A stretch of 38,706 nt of DNA, taken from positions 1 through 38,706 of the forward strand of contig JAUSPV010000287.1 of assembly GCA_030652755.1 (NCBI GenBank), read 5' to 3'. A program made the position numbers and the translations under genes. Origin of the DNA: Caulobacter sp. Lineage in GTDB: Bacteria > Pseudomonadota > Alphaproteobacteria > Caulobacterales > Caulobacteraceae. Below the pieces are notes generated by a model. It was not told the DNA's origin. It ran no database searches and saw only the letters and a program-made list of their open reading frames with translations. Positions 7,191 to 15,558 of this stretch are shown here, in pieces. How positions within the stretch are numbered: position 1 is the stretch's first letter; each line of letters starts with the position of its first letter.

Positions 7191-9893
7191 CTAGCCCGTA
7201 TTCCGCAATCCCGCCGCCACGCCGGCCACGGTCAGCTGGATGGCCAGGCGCAGCTGCTCGTCCTGGTCGCCCTTGCGGCGGCGGGACAGCAGTTCGAGCT
7301 GCAGGTGGTTCAGCGGATCGACGGCGGCGGCGGCCAGTTCGACGGATTCGGCCAGGTCCGGCCGGTCGTCGAGCAGCTTGCGGCCGCCGCGGATCGACAG
7401 GGCCAGGTCGATGGCGCGGTCGTGCTCGCGGCGGATGGCGTCCATGATCGCGTCAGCGCCGGGCACGTCGGCGGCCAGAGCCGCGTAACGCGCCGCGATG
7501 GCCATGTCGCTCTGCGCCAGGGCCAGCTCCATGTTCGACAACAGGGCGGCGAAGAACTCGTACTCTTCGGAGAGGTCGGCCAGCTGCGGCACGGTCAGGC
7601 CCGCCCGCTCGACCCCGCCGGCGAAGCCGTACCAGCCCGGCAGCATGAACCGCGCTTGCGACCAGCTGAACACCCACGGGATGGCCCGCAGGTCCTCGAT
7701 CCGGCGGCTGGCTGTCCGCGAGGCGGGCCGGCTGCCGATGTTGAGCTGGACGATTTCGCCGATGGGGGTGGCCGACCAGAAGAAGTCGGTGAAGCCCGGG
7801 GTCTCGTAGACCAGCGACCGATAGGCGGAGAACGAGCCGGCGGCCAGCGCGTCCATCGCCGCCTTGGAGGCGTCGGACGGCTCGGGATCGGGCGCCTGGC
7901 GGGTGGCGGTCAGCACCGCGGCGGTCAGGCTTTCGAGGTTGCGGCGGGCGGTGACCTGGTCGCCGTAGCGGCGGGCGATCATCTCGCCCTGCTCGGTCAT
8001 CCGCAGGCGGCCCTGGACGGTGCCCGGCGGCTGGGCGAGCACGGCCTCGGCGGCGGGTCCCCCGCCCCGGCCGACCGAGCCGCCCCGGCCGTGGAAGATG
8101 CGCAGGCCGACGCCAAGCTGGTCGCACTCCGCCGCCAGGGCCGAGGCCGCCCGGGCCACCCCCCGGCGGGAAGCGACATAGCCGCCGTCTTTGTTGGAGT
8201 CCGAATAGCCGACCATCACCTCCTGGACCGGCGTCTCCCCGAGGAGCGAGCGGGTGAGCGGCAGCTCCAGCCAGCGGCGCAGGATGGCCGGGCCGTGGTC
8301 GAGGTCCTCGATGGTCTCGAACAACGGCGAAATCCGCACCGCCGCCCGGGGCTGGGCGCCGCCCCAGGCCAGGCCCGACTGGGCCAGCAGAACCAGCGGC
8401 TCGAGGATGTCCGACAGAGTGGCGGTCTTGGAAACGACGTAGCCGCCAATAACGTCCTGGCCATAATGCTTCACGGCCTCGGCGGCGGCGTCGATGGTGG
8501 CCAGCTCCCGCGTGGTCTCCTCACTGTAGTCGGCGAAGGGCGAGCGCAGGGGCCGCTGGTGGGTCATCTCGGCGAGCAGGAAGGCGACCTTGGCTTCCTC
8601 GTCGAGCGCCAGGTAGTCGACGTCCTGGCCGGACCGCTGGATCAGCTCGGCGACGACCCGCTCATGCACGTCGGCGTTCTGGCGCATGTCGATGGCCATC
8701 AGGTGGAAGCCGCAGGCGCGGGCCAGCTGCAGCAGGGTGGTCATCCGGCTTCCCACGAGGCGCGCGCCGCCGTGAGCGGACAGCGAGGACCGGACGGTCT
8801 CAAGGTCGGCGACGAACTGCGCGGGGCTGTCGTAGGCGCCCTCTGTGGACGGACCGAGCGCATAGGAGACCGGTTGGCCGGCCAGCTTCTGGGAGGTCGC
8901 CGACAGCCGGTCGAAGATGAATTCCAGCGCCAGGCGATAGGGCTCGTCGGCCCGGTGCGGCGACTGGTCGTCGGAGGAGCGGGCCAGGACCAGCAGCGCC
9001 TCGGACGCGCCGGTGTAGACGTCGGAGATCGCCAGATCGCCCCAGAGCTTGCGCACCTCGCCCGCGTAGAAGTCCAGGATGACCCGGGCCTGGGACTTCA
9101 GCGCCAGGCGCAGGGTGTCGCCGGTGACGCCGGGATGGCCGTCGCGGTCGCCGCCCAGCCAGCTGCCCATGCGCAGGATCGGCGGCACGTCGGCCCCGGC
9201 GGCCAGGCCTTCGGTCCAGCTTTCGTACAGATCGACCATGGCCGGCAGGATGGAGGTGCGGACGATCGACAGCGCGTTGCGGATCTCGTCGGCGACGGTG
9301 ATCTTCACCGGCCGGTGCAGGCGCGTGCGCCAGAGCAGCGCGATCTCGCGGAACAGACCCTCGCGGATGCGGGCGTCGAGATCCGGCGGCAGGCTGTGGC
9401 GGCGCAGGGCCATCAGGCGCGAGATCTCCGCCTCGCGGTCGACAAGCGCCCGGCGCCGGACCTCGGTCGGGTGGGCGGTCAGCACGGGTACGATGTCGAG
9501 GGCGTCCAGCGCGTCGGGACCGAGCTCCAGCGCCTCGAGCGCGCCGGCGAGGGTGCGCGCCGCGCCGGCGCGGCTTTCAGCCTCGGCGTCGCGGCGGCGG
9601 CCGGCGACGTCCTCGCCGATGTTGGCCAGCATCGAGTGGCAGGTGAAGGCCCGGGCCAGCAGCATGGCTTCGTCGGCCTTCACGGCGCTGAACAGGAAGT
9701 CGAGGTGCGGCCGCGAGTCGTCCTTGGACGCCGCCCGGCGCGCGGCGGCGACCAGGTCGCCCGCCTCCTCGCCGTCGAGGTACCTGATCGCCTCGTCGAG
9801 CAGGGCGTCCATCAGTTTGACGTTGGCGCGGACGTGTCGGCTCGTCTGGCCGGAGCCGGACCTGGGAATGCGTAGCGAGAGGGGGTTGGCCAT
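7191..9893 (-). CDS. ppc: Phosphoenolpyruvate carboxylase
   Basis: Adds bicarbonate to phosphoenolpyruvate to give oxaloacetate, refilling the TCA cycle; cytoplasmic and usually a tetramer. ATG 9893 gives 900 aa, normal for bacterial enzymes; a TTG two codons upstream is less likely. The conserved sites are all present: VLTAHPTE (catalytic His141), GGDRDGHPGVT, GYSDSNKDGG, FHGRGGSVGRGGGP and the C-terminal RNTG. All GC-rich codons, like its neighbours. The 18-bp palindrome at 9933-9950 lies 40 bases upstream of the start and may be an operator for this gene. The tipN-like gene upstream reads the same way and ends 71 bases before. Confidence 0.97.
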   Translation of the reverse strand: MANPLSLRIPRSGSGQTSRHVRANVKLMDALLDEAIRYLDGEEAGDLVAAARRAASKDDSRPHLDFLFSAVKADEAMLLARAFTCHSMLANIGEDVAGRRRDAEAESRAGAARTLAGALEALELGPDALDALDIVPVLTAHPTEVRRRALVDREAEISRLMALRRHSLPPDLDARIREGLFREIALLWRTRLHRPVKITVADEIRNALSIVRTSILPAMVDLYESWTEGLAAGADVPPILRMGSWLGGDRDGHPGVTGDTLRLALKSQARVILDFYAGEVRKLWGDLAISDVYTGASEALLVLARSSDDQSPHRADEPYRLALEFIFDRLSATSQKLAGQPVSYALGPSTEGAYDSPAQFVADLETVRSSLSAHGGARLVGSRMTTLLQLARACGFHLMAIDMRQNADVHERVVAELIQRSGQDVDYLALDEEAKVAFLLAEMTHQRPLRSPFADYSEETTRELATIDAAAEAVKHYGQDVIGGYVVSKTATLSDILEPLVLLAQSGLAWGGAQPRAAVRISPLFETIEDLDHGPAILRRWLELPLTRSLLGETPVQEVMVGYSDSNKDGGYVASRRGVARAASALAAECDQLGVGLRIFHGRGGSVGRGGGPAAEAVLAQPPGTVQGRLRMTEQGEMIARRYGDQVTARRNLESLTAAVLTATRQAPDPEPSDASKAAMDALAAGSFSAYRSLVYETPGFTDFFWSATPIGEIVQLNIGSRPASRTASRRIEDLRAIPWVFSWSQARFMLPGWYGFAGGVERAGLTVPQLADLSEEYEFFAALLSNMELALAQSDMAIAARYAALAADVPGADAIMDAIRREHDRAIDLALSIRGGRKLLDDRPDLAESVELAAAAVDPLNHLQLELLSRRRKGDQDEQLRLAIQLTVAGVAAGLRNTG

Positions 9894-9932
9894 GACCAAC
9901 TTCTAGATCAACGCCAGCCTCTGGCATAGCGC

Positions 9933-9950
9933 CGTGACACCGGTGTCACG
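9933..9950. promoter_or_regulatory. 18-bp perfect palindrome upstream of ppc
   Basis: CGTGACACCGGTGTCACG reads identically on both strands. It lies in the 71-base gap between the tipN-like stop and the ppc start. Even-length symmetry around a central CG is typical of LacI-family operators, so regulation of ppc by a sugar- or carbon-responsive repressor is possible. It has no loop, so it is a poor terminator. No regulator gene is adjacent. Confidence 0.55.
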
Positions 9951-9964
9951 CCCTCAATCTCAGG

Positions 9965-12439
9965 TTATCCCAGATCACCTGCCGCGGCGTCGAGCAGCAG
10001 CCACGTCCGGCCGCCGTCGGAGGCCAGCAGGGTCGCCACCAGCAGCCCGCTGCGATCACGCTCCGCCGCTTCCTCGATCATGCCGCCGAAGCGCTGCAGG
10101 AACCGGTCGCTCTGGCCGCGCATGGCGGCGTCGGAGAACAGCCGGCGGACCAGGCGGCGGATGGCGGCGGGCGCCAGGCGGCGGACGATCTCCCGGGCGC
10201 CGTGGGCGTCGCGGGTCTGTACGGCCATGGCGATCTCGTCGATCCGGCCGCGCGGCAGCAGGGCGGCGGGGTCGATGCCCATGCCGGCGATCTCGGCCGC
10301 CATGCGTTCGGCCAGGGTTTCGGAATCGCTCTCATCGCCGTCGATGGAGGTCAGCAGGTCGCGCCAGTTCCAGCCGCCGTCGGCCCCCGCACCGGCCGGC
10401 GCGGCCGCGGGCCCGCGTCCGCCGGCGGTGTCGAACACGCTGCGGAATTCCTCGTCCGTGGCGGTCGGGGTCAGCTTGAGTCGCGTGCGCGGCTCGTCCA
10501 CCGGCGGGCGCTCGGCGGCGGGCAAGGGCGCGGAAGCGGACCTGGACGGCCGGGACGACGCGGCCAGGGCCGGAGCGGCCGTACCGGCGGCGCCCGCGAC
10601 GACGCCCATCACCTTCACGGCCTCGCTGAGCATGTCGTAGTTGCGGCGCACGCGCTCCTGGAAGGCGGCGTCGATGGTCTGGGTCTCGTCGGCCGCGCGG
10701 CGGGCGGAGGCCATCAGGTCTTCCATGCTCTGCTCGACCGAGACGCGGACCTCCTCGACCCGGCCCATGGCCATTTCCGGCAGCTGGGCGGCGCGGCGGT
10801 CCACCTCGTCCAGAAGGCGTTCGAGGTCGGCCAGGGCCCCGCGGGCGACCTCAGCCCCCTGCTCCAGCCGCTGGGCGGTGGCGGCGCCGGCCTGTTCGAC
10901 CATCTGGGCCGACTGTTCGATCAGGTCGCGGGCGTCCTTGAGGCGGGACTCGAAGATGCCATCCGCCTTCTGATGGGCCGAGAAGGCCGCTTCGCTGAGC
11001 TGGTCCACGCGGGCCTGGGCGGCGCCGGCATGGGACTCCGCGGCCTGACGGGCTTCGTCGGCGGCCTGGGCCAGACGGTCGATCGACACCTGCAGGTCCG
11101 AGGTCAGCATCGCCCGTTCGCGGGCCGCGGCCTCGCCGACCTTGCCGACCACGTCGGCGGCCTCGGCGCCCAGCGCCTCGCGCTCGGCCCTGGCCTGCTC
11201 GGTCAGCTGGGTGAAGCGCTCGGCCGCTTCATGGATCAGGGACCGCAACGCATCGGCGCCCCGGGTCGCATGCTCGCCGACATGGGTGGCGCCCTCGGCG
11301 GCCTGGACCATGAACTCGGCCAACTGGGCCGAGCGGCTCTCGGCCATGGCGGCGAAGTCTTCCTGGTCCGAGCGCAGGGCGTGGGCGACGGTGACCAGCG
11401 CGGCGCGCTGCTGGGTCAGCCCCTCTTCCACGGTGCGCATCTGGTCGCCGACGCCGACGCCGGCGGTCTCGAGCCTGGCGACCTGGCGGGCCAGATCCTC
11501 GCCGGCCACGCGGGCGGCGTCGCTGGCTTCCCCGGCGGCGGCGGCCAGGTCGGCGGCGCGGGCGGCCAAGGCGGCCTCGGCTTCGCGCAGCTGGGTCTCG
11601 GCGAGATCGGACGCCTCGGCGACCATCCGCGCCTGCTGGGTGATGGAGTCGGCCACGGCGGTGGAGCGGGCGTCGAGCTGGCCGCTGAGCTCGCTGAGCT
11701 GCTCGCGCTCGGAGCCGAGCGTGAGGGACAGGTCCGCGGCCGTGCGGGCCGCGATGGCGGCCGCCTCGGTCAGGCGTTCGGTCTCCTCGGCCAGCGCCTG
11801 GCGAAGGGCCAGCATGGTCTCGCGCGCCTCATGGGCGGCGCCGGCGGCGCTGTCGATCTGCAGCCGAACCGACTCCACGGCCGAGCCGGTCTCGATCGCG
11901 GCCATGGCGGCGGGCGCCAGCATGCGCTGCGAGAGGTCCTGCATACGCCGGACCTCGTTGGCCAGCTTCTGGCCCTGACGCACGAAATAGGCGGCGACCA
12001 GCACCAGCGCGGCGGGTCCCACGGCGAGGATGCCGAACAGCGCCAGCGCCACCGGGTCATTGTCCAGCGGCGCGACACGGACGCGCCAGCCCAGGGCGAA
12101 CGCCACCGGGGCGGCGGCCCATAGGGCGCAGACGAACAGAGCCACGACCCACACCGGCCAGCCGGCCGGCTCCTTGGCCAGGCGCTGGGTCGAGCCGATG
12201 ACGGCCGGCGTCAGCGGCGGCTCGGCGTGCGGAGCGGCCGGGCGAGCCGGCGGCGGCGAGGTCGACTCGGTCGACGCCATCTCCACGGCGGGCGCCCGGA
12301 CGATGTCCAGCTCCGCCTCGGGCGGGGCCTCGGGCGCGCCTTCGCCGCCTTGCGCTTCAAGCCGCGGCTCGCGCGGGGCGTCATCGCCATCGGACAGGCG
12401 CGAGAAGTCGAAGGGGGCGCTGGTCTTCCTGGACGTCAT
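9965..12439 (-). CDS. tipN: TipN-like polarity protein (coiled-coil, membrane-anchored)
   Basis: In Caulobacter, TipN marks the new cell pole and helps orient the division plane, flagellum placement and chromosome segregation. This 824-aa protein has the same build: a Pro/Ala/Glu-rich N-terminal stretch (1-90), two membrane helices (about 94-118 and 128-152), then about 450 residues of Ala/Glu/Gln/Arg-rich coiled coil (about 155-600), a Pro/Ser-rich linker and a conserved globular C-terminal part of about 120 residues (from about 700). TipN is described as about 880 aa with two N-terminal membrane spans. The neighbour ppc also fits Caulobacter gene order as I remember it. The name rests on architecture and context, not on alignment; a methyl-accepting or apolipoprotein-like coiled coil is the alternative. 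Confidence 0.68.
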   Translation of the reverse strand: MTSRKTSAPFDFSRLSDGDDAPREPRLEAQGGEGAPEAPPEAELDIVRAPAVEMASTESTSPPPARPAAPHAEPPLTPAVIGSTQRLAKEPAGWPVWVVALFVCALWAAAPVAFALGWRVRVAPLDNDPVALALFGILAVGPAALVLVAAYFVRQGQKLANEVRRMQDLSQRMLAPAAMAAIETGSAVESVRLQIDSAAGAAHEARETMLALRQALAEETERLTEAAAIAARTAADLSLTLGSEREQLSELSGQLDARSTAVADSITQQARMVAEASDLAETQLREAEAALAARAADLAAAAGEASDAARVAGEDLARQVARLETAGVGVGDQMRTVEEGLTQQRAALVTVAHALRSDQEDFAAMAESRSAQLAEFMVQAAEGATHVGEHATRGADALRSLIHEAAERFTQLTEQARAEREALGAEAADVVGKVGEAAARERAMLTSDLQVSIDRLAQAADEARQAAESHAGAAQARVDQLSEAAFSAHQKADGIFESRLKDARDLIEQSAQMVEQAGAATAQRLEQGAEVARGALADLERLLDEVDRRAAQLPEMAMGRVEEVRVSVEQSMEDLMASARRAADETQTIDAAFQERVRRNYDMLSEAVKVMGVVAGAAGTAAPALAASSRPSRSASAPLPAAERPPVDEPRTRLKLTPTATDEEFRSVFDTAGGRGPAAAPAGAGADGGWNWRDLLTSIDGDESDSETLAERMAAEIAGMGIDPAALLPRGRIDEIAMAVQTRDAHGAREIVRRLAPAAIRRLVRRLFSDAAMRGQSDRFLQRFGGMIEEAAERDRSGLLVATLLASDGGRTWLLLDAAAGDLG

Positions 12440-12603
12440 ACGCGGAGTAAATCCTGCCCGGGACCGAAGCGAATGTTCTACGCGCGCGGCGCCAGCCCCG
12501 TCGCCTCGCGTACGAGGTGAAACCTAGCGACGAAACTCGCGCGCGCAAAGGGGCTTGAAAGGTTTCGTTAACGTGCGGGAACGGACGAACCCGGACGGAA
12601 GGA

Positions 12604-12822
12604 TCAGACGGCGTGGTGAGAGGCCCTTGCCGGGGCTCGCGCGGCGTCCGGGCAGGCCGTCGACGTGGGCGTCACGGGACCGACGGAAGGGTCGCGCTCG
12701 GCGACGCGCTCGACGGTCGGAACGGCGTCGCGCGACAGATCAACCTGAACGCCGAACTGCGCCAGCACGACAGCGGCGATCCACACCGCGGCGGCCATCA
12801 GGATCTCGGCGATGATCTGCAA
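12604..12822 (-). CDS. Small single-span membrane protein
   Basis: A 72-aa product from TTG 12822, chosen because GGGGGGAGGA lies about 7 bases upstream, one of the strongest ribosome sites in the window. Residues 4-25 form one hydrophobic helix (IAEILMAAAVWIAAVVLAQFG); the rest is polar, with a Thr/Pro/Ala-rich tail. I recognise no family. A longer in-frame reading back to 13014 overlaps the MFS gene and has shadow-like composition, so I reject it. It may be a small inner-membrane protein transcribed after the MFS gene. Confidence 0.5.
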   Translation of the reverse strand: MQIIAEILMAAAVWIAAVVLAQFGVQVDLSRDAVPTVERVAERDPSVGPVTPTSTACPDAARAPARASHHAV

Positions 12823-12904
12823 CGGGTCCTCCCCCCGAGGTAACGCACGCCACTTATGCCGCCGCCGAACACCGTTCGCAATCAGGCGGCGGATGAAGTT
12901 TTGG

Positions 12905-14071
12905 TCATGTTCGGGCGGCCGTTCCGGCGCCGCGGGCGAGGCGGACGGCGAACACCAGCCCAACGGCCGCGAGCGCGGCCATGGCCAGATAGCCGCGCGG
13001 GCCGACCGCGTCATAGAGCGGGCCGCTCGCCAGGGTCGCCAGGCCGATGAACAGCCCGCCGGCCAGGGACGAACTGATGGTCTGGGCGGCCGATGCGCTG
13101 TGGGCCGGGGCCGACCGCTCGATCAGCTGCAGGCTGGCCATGAACACCGCGGCGAAGCTGAACGCGTGCAGCGCCTGCAGCGGGAACAGCAGCCAGGGCC
13201 CCGGCGAGAAGGCCAGGGCGGTCCACCGCACCACGGCCGCCAGCCCGCCGATGATCACCAGCCGCTCCGGCCCCATCCGTCGGCGCCAGGGTTCGAGGAA
13301 CCACATGAAGGCGACCTCCATCGCCACGCCGGTCGCCCAGAGAAGGCCGATGGTCGCCTTGGGCAGTCCCTGCGCCGTCCAGAGCAGCGAGGAGAAGGCA
13401 TAGTAGAAGGCGTGGGTGGCCTGGATCAGGCCCGTGGCGACGATCGCCAGGAGGAAGGCCCGGTTTCGCAGCAGGTCGGACATGCCGCGCCAGCGGGCGC
13501 CGCGGCCGGGCCGTTCGCCGCCCTCATGCACCGGATCGGCGGGCAGCAGGAACCGCCCCGCCAGGCCGACGCCCAGCGCCGCGACCGTCGTCCAGACCAG
13601 GATCAGGTCCGGCTTCACCCAGGCGAGCATGGCGCCCATGCCGACGTTGGCGGCGACAAAGGCCACCGACCCGAGCCCGCGGGCATGGCCGTAGCTGAAG
13701 CCTTCCGCCCTCGCCCGCCGCAGCGACAGCACATCGGCCAAGGGCGTTGTCATCGCCAGGAAGGAGGTGGCGGCCAGCCAGCACAGCAGCCAGGCGACGA
13801 AGCCGTGCGTCACGCCGATCAACCCGTAGCTGAGGCCCGACGCCACGCCGAACAGAATGATCGGGGTCCGCCGAAGGACGAATCCGTCGGCCCAGATCGC
13901 CAGCCCCGGCGCGATGACGATCCTGGCCAGCATCGGCGCCGCCAGGATCAGGCCGATCTGCGCCCCGGTCAGGCCTTGCGCCTCGAACCAGAGCGGCATG
14001 TACGGCAGGCTGACGCCCGTGCCGGCGAACACCGCGCAGTAGAACAGGCCGAGTTGAAGGGCGCGAGGCAT
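12905..14071 (-). CDS. MFS transporter, 3-phenylpropionate permease-like
   Basis: A 388-aa integral membrane protein with about 12 hydrophobic segments. The N-terminal FYCAVFAGTGVSLPYMPLWFEAQGLTG and the later MEVAFMWFLEPW and HAFSFAAVFMASLQLIE patterns match the PPP/HcaT-like subgroup of the major facilitator superfamily (MFS_1_like), often annotated as 3-phenylpropionic acid transporter. Substrate in this organism is unknown, and no aromatic catabolism genes are nearby. ATG 14071. It is followed 82 bases later by a small membrane protein gene on the same strand. Confidence 0.85.
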   Translation of the reverse strand: MPRALQLGLFYCAVFAGTGVSLPYMPLWFEAQGLTGAQIGLILAAPMLARIVIAPGLAIWADGFVLRRTPIILFGVASGLSYGLIGVTHGFVAWLLCWLAATSFLAMTTPLADVLSLRRARAEGFSYGHARGLGSVAFVAANVGMGAMLAWVKPDLILVWTTVAALGVGLAGRFLLPADPVHEGGERPGRGARWRGMSDLLRNRAFLLAIVATGLIQATHAFYYAFSSLLWTAQGLPKATIGLLWATGVAMEVAFMWFLEPWRRRMGPERLVIIGGLAAVVRWTALAFSPGPWLLFPLQALHAFSFAAVFMASLQLIERSAPAHSASAAQTISSSLAGGLFIGLATLASGPLYDAVGPRGYLAMAALAAVGLVFAVRLARGAGTAART

Positions 14072-14116
14072 GGCCTGCGCTAGCAGAGTCGAGCAGGCGA
14101 TGCACGGACGCGGAAA

Positions 14117-14548
14117 TCAGCTCGCCGGCATCGGCGGCAGGTCGAGACGCCGCGCGTCGGCCATCTTCACGTAGAGGGCGCGGATCTGCGTATCGAGCGC
14201 GGCGTCGCGCGCTTCCTCGACCGCGATGTGCAGATCGATCAACGCCGTACGCAGCGCGGCGTTGGCCCGGTCCATGGCCGCCAGCGACAGGTCGGTGTCG
14301 ACCCCGACGGCGGCCTGCGCGAATCGCTCGCCATAGCGGCCCGCCGCTCCGGCCAGCAGCGCCCGGATGGCCGTGTTCTCCCAGCCGCGCGCCTCGATGC
14401 CGCGCTCGGCCTCCTGGGCGCAGAGCAGGGAGATCATGCCGGTGACGCCGATCCTGGCCTGCATGAAGTCGCCGGCCGACTCCGCCGGCGTCGGGTCCAG
14501 CATGGCCAGGAAGTTGCCCATCAGCAGTTCGGGAACGGTCGGGGTCAT
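14117..14548 (-). CDS. DUF6285-like conserved protein
   Basis: A 143-aa helical, soluble protein with no catalytic motif I can see. ATG 14548 overlaps the phosphotransferase stop by 4 bases (ATGA), so it is the third gene of a coupled operon. It starts PTVPELLMGNFLAML and is rich in Ala, Glu and Arg. I recall the family DUF6285 as being encoded next to aminoglycoside-phosphotransferase-like and acyl-CoA dehydrogenase genes, which fits, but I cannot run the search. Role unknown; the tight linkage suggests a partner of the kinase-like protein. Confidence 0.7.
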   Translation of the reverse strand: MTPTVPELLMGNFLAMLDPTPAESAGDFMQARIGVTGMISLLCAQEAERGIEARGWENTAIRALLAGAAGRYGERFAQAAVGVDTDLSLAAMDRANAALRTALIDLHIAVEEARDAALDTQIRALYVKMADARRLDLPPMPAS

Positions 14549-15558
14549 GACAGCGCCTCCAGGGCGGCGAGCCGGTCGGCGAGGATCACGTCCTGGCGAC
14601 GGGCGGTGTACCAGCCCGACAGGGCCAGCACCGGATCCTTGAAGCCGCCGGCCCGGTACTCCCTGGCCGCCGAGGTCCAGATGGCCTGCCCCTTCACGGA
14701 GGCGAACAGCTCCCACCAGGCGAAGGCGGCCGGGTCGACCGTCAGGCCGCTGGCCTGTTCCCAGATGGCGATGGCCCGCGCCCTGGGGACCATGCCCGAC
14801 ACCCGGTCGGTCTCGCCGTAGCACCACAGCGGCTCCATGGCCCAGCCGAGGTCCTCCAGCGGGTCGCCGATGTGGGCCATCTCCCAGTCGAGCAGGGCAA
14901 TGATCCTGCCCACCCCGTCGTGCATGAAGTTGCCGGTCCGGTAGTCGCCATGGACCACGGACAGCTTTTGCGCCGGCGGCGGCGGATTGGCGCGCAGGCG
15001 GCGGATGCAGGCGCGGACGATCGGCTGCGGATGCTGCTCGTCCTCGTCGATCACGCCTTCCCAGTAGTCGAGCTCCTTCTTCCAGCAGCCGTCCAGAGCC
15101 GGGATCGGCGCGACTTCGGCGATCGGCAGCGTGACAGGATCGGCGGCGGCGATGGCGCCCAGGTGGCTGTAGAACTGCTGGCCGAGGCTCTCGGCGTGCT
15201 CGCCGTAGGGCGGCATGCTGAACGGGCTCTGGGCCTTGCCGCCGTCGATGCGGCCCATGATGAAGAAGGGCCTTTCGAGCTCGGCCCCCTCCTCCTCCAG
15301 CGCCACGGCTTCGGGCACCGGCAGGCCGCCTCCGAAGAAGGAGCGGAAGGCCAGGAATTCCAGCCGCCGGTCGGTGTCGATCAGGCTGCCGACCGGGTCG
15401 CGGCGCAGGATCAGGCGCTTGAGCTCACCACCGACCTCGACATCGAAGCGATAGGTCTCGCGGCTGGCCCCGCCCGGGATCCGGGACAGGTCGGTGACCA
15501 CCGCGGGCGCGCCGAGCGTCCGGGTGAGGTAGGCCTCGAGCTGGGTCTGCAGGCTCAC
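14545..15558 (-). CDS. Phosphotransferase family protein (APH/choline-kinase fold)
   Basis: A small-molecule kinase-like protein of the aminoglycoside phosphotransferase fold. Start GTG 15558 (337 aa) overlaps the upstream gene's stop by 4 bases (GTGA); an earlier in-frame reading runs far into that gene and is rejected. The Brenner motif is intact: HGDYRTGN at residues 203-210 (catalytic D205), then ALLDWEMAHIGDP with the Mg-binding D224. The N-terminal lobe has GGASRETYRF as a nucleotide loop. The closest known relatives are ACAD10/11-type domains linked to acyl-CoA metabolism rather than drug-resistance enzymes. Substrate unknown. Middle gene of a three-gene operon. Confidence 0.88.
   Translation of the reverse strand: MSLQTQLEAYLTRTLGAPAVVTDLSRIPGGASRETYRFDVEVGGELKRLILRRDPVGSLIDTDRRLEFLAFRSFFGGGLPVPEAVALEEEGAELERPFFIMGRIDGGKAQSPFSMPPYGEHAESLGQQFYSHLGAIAAADPVTLPIAEVAPIPALDGCWKKELDYWEGVIDEDEQHPQPIVRACIRRLRANPPPPAQKLSVVHGDYRTGNFMHDGVGRIIALLDWEMAHIGDPLEDLGWAMEPLWCYGETDRVSGMVPRARAIAIWEQASGLTVDPAAFAWWELFASVKGQAIWTSAAREYRAGGFKDPVLALSGWYTARRQDVILADRLAALEALS

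Noticed and set aside
6585-9875. A plus-strand open frame of over 1,000 codons opposite ppc
   Set aside because: Shadow of a GC-rich gene on the other strand: ppc carries every catalytic motif, and this frame is Gly/Gln/Arg/Val-rich with no domain.
10202-12124. Long plus-strand frame opposite the tipN-like gene
   Set aside because: Gly-rich composition mirrors the coiled-coil gene; no start signal and no recognisable fold.
12560-12590. Possible CtrA-binding site before the tipN-like gene (GTTAACG)
   Set aside because: Only one half-site is present; the second TTAA at 7-base spacing is missing.
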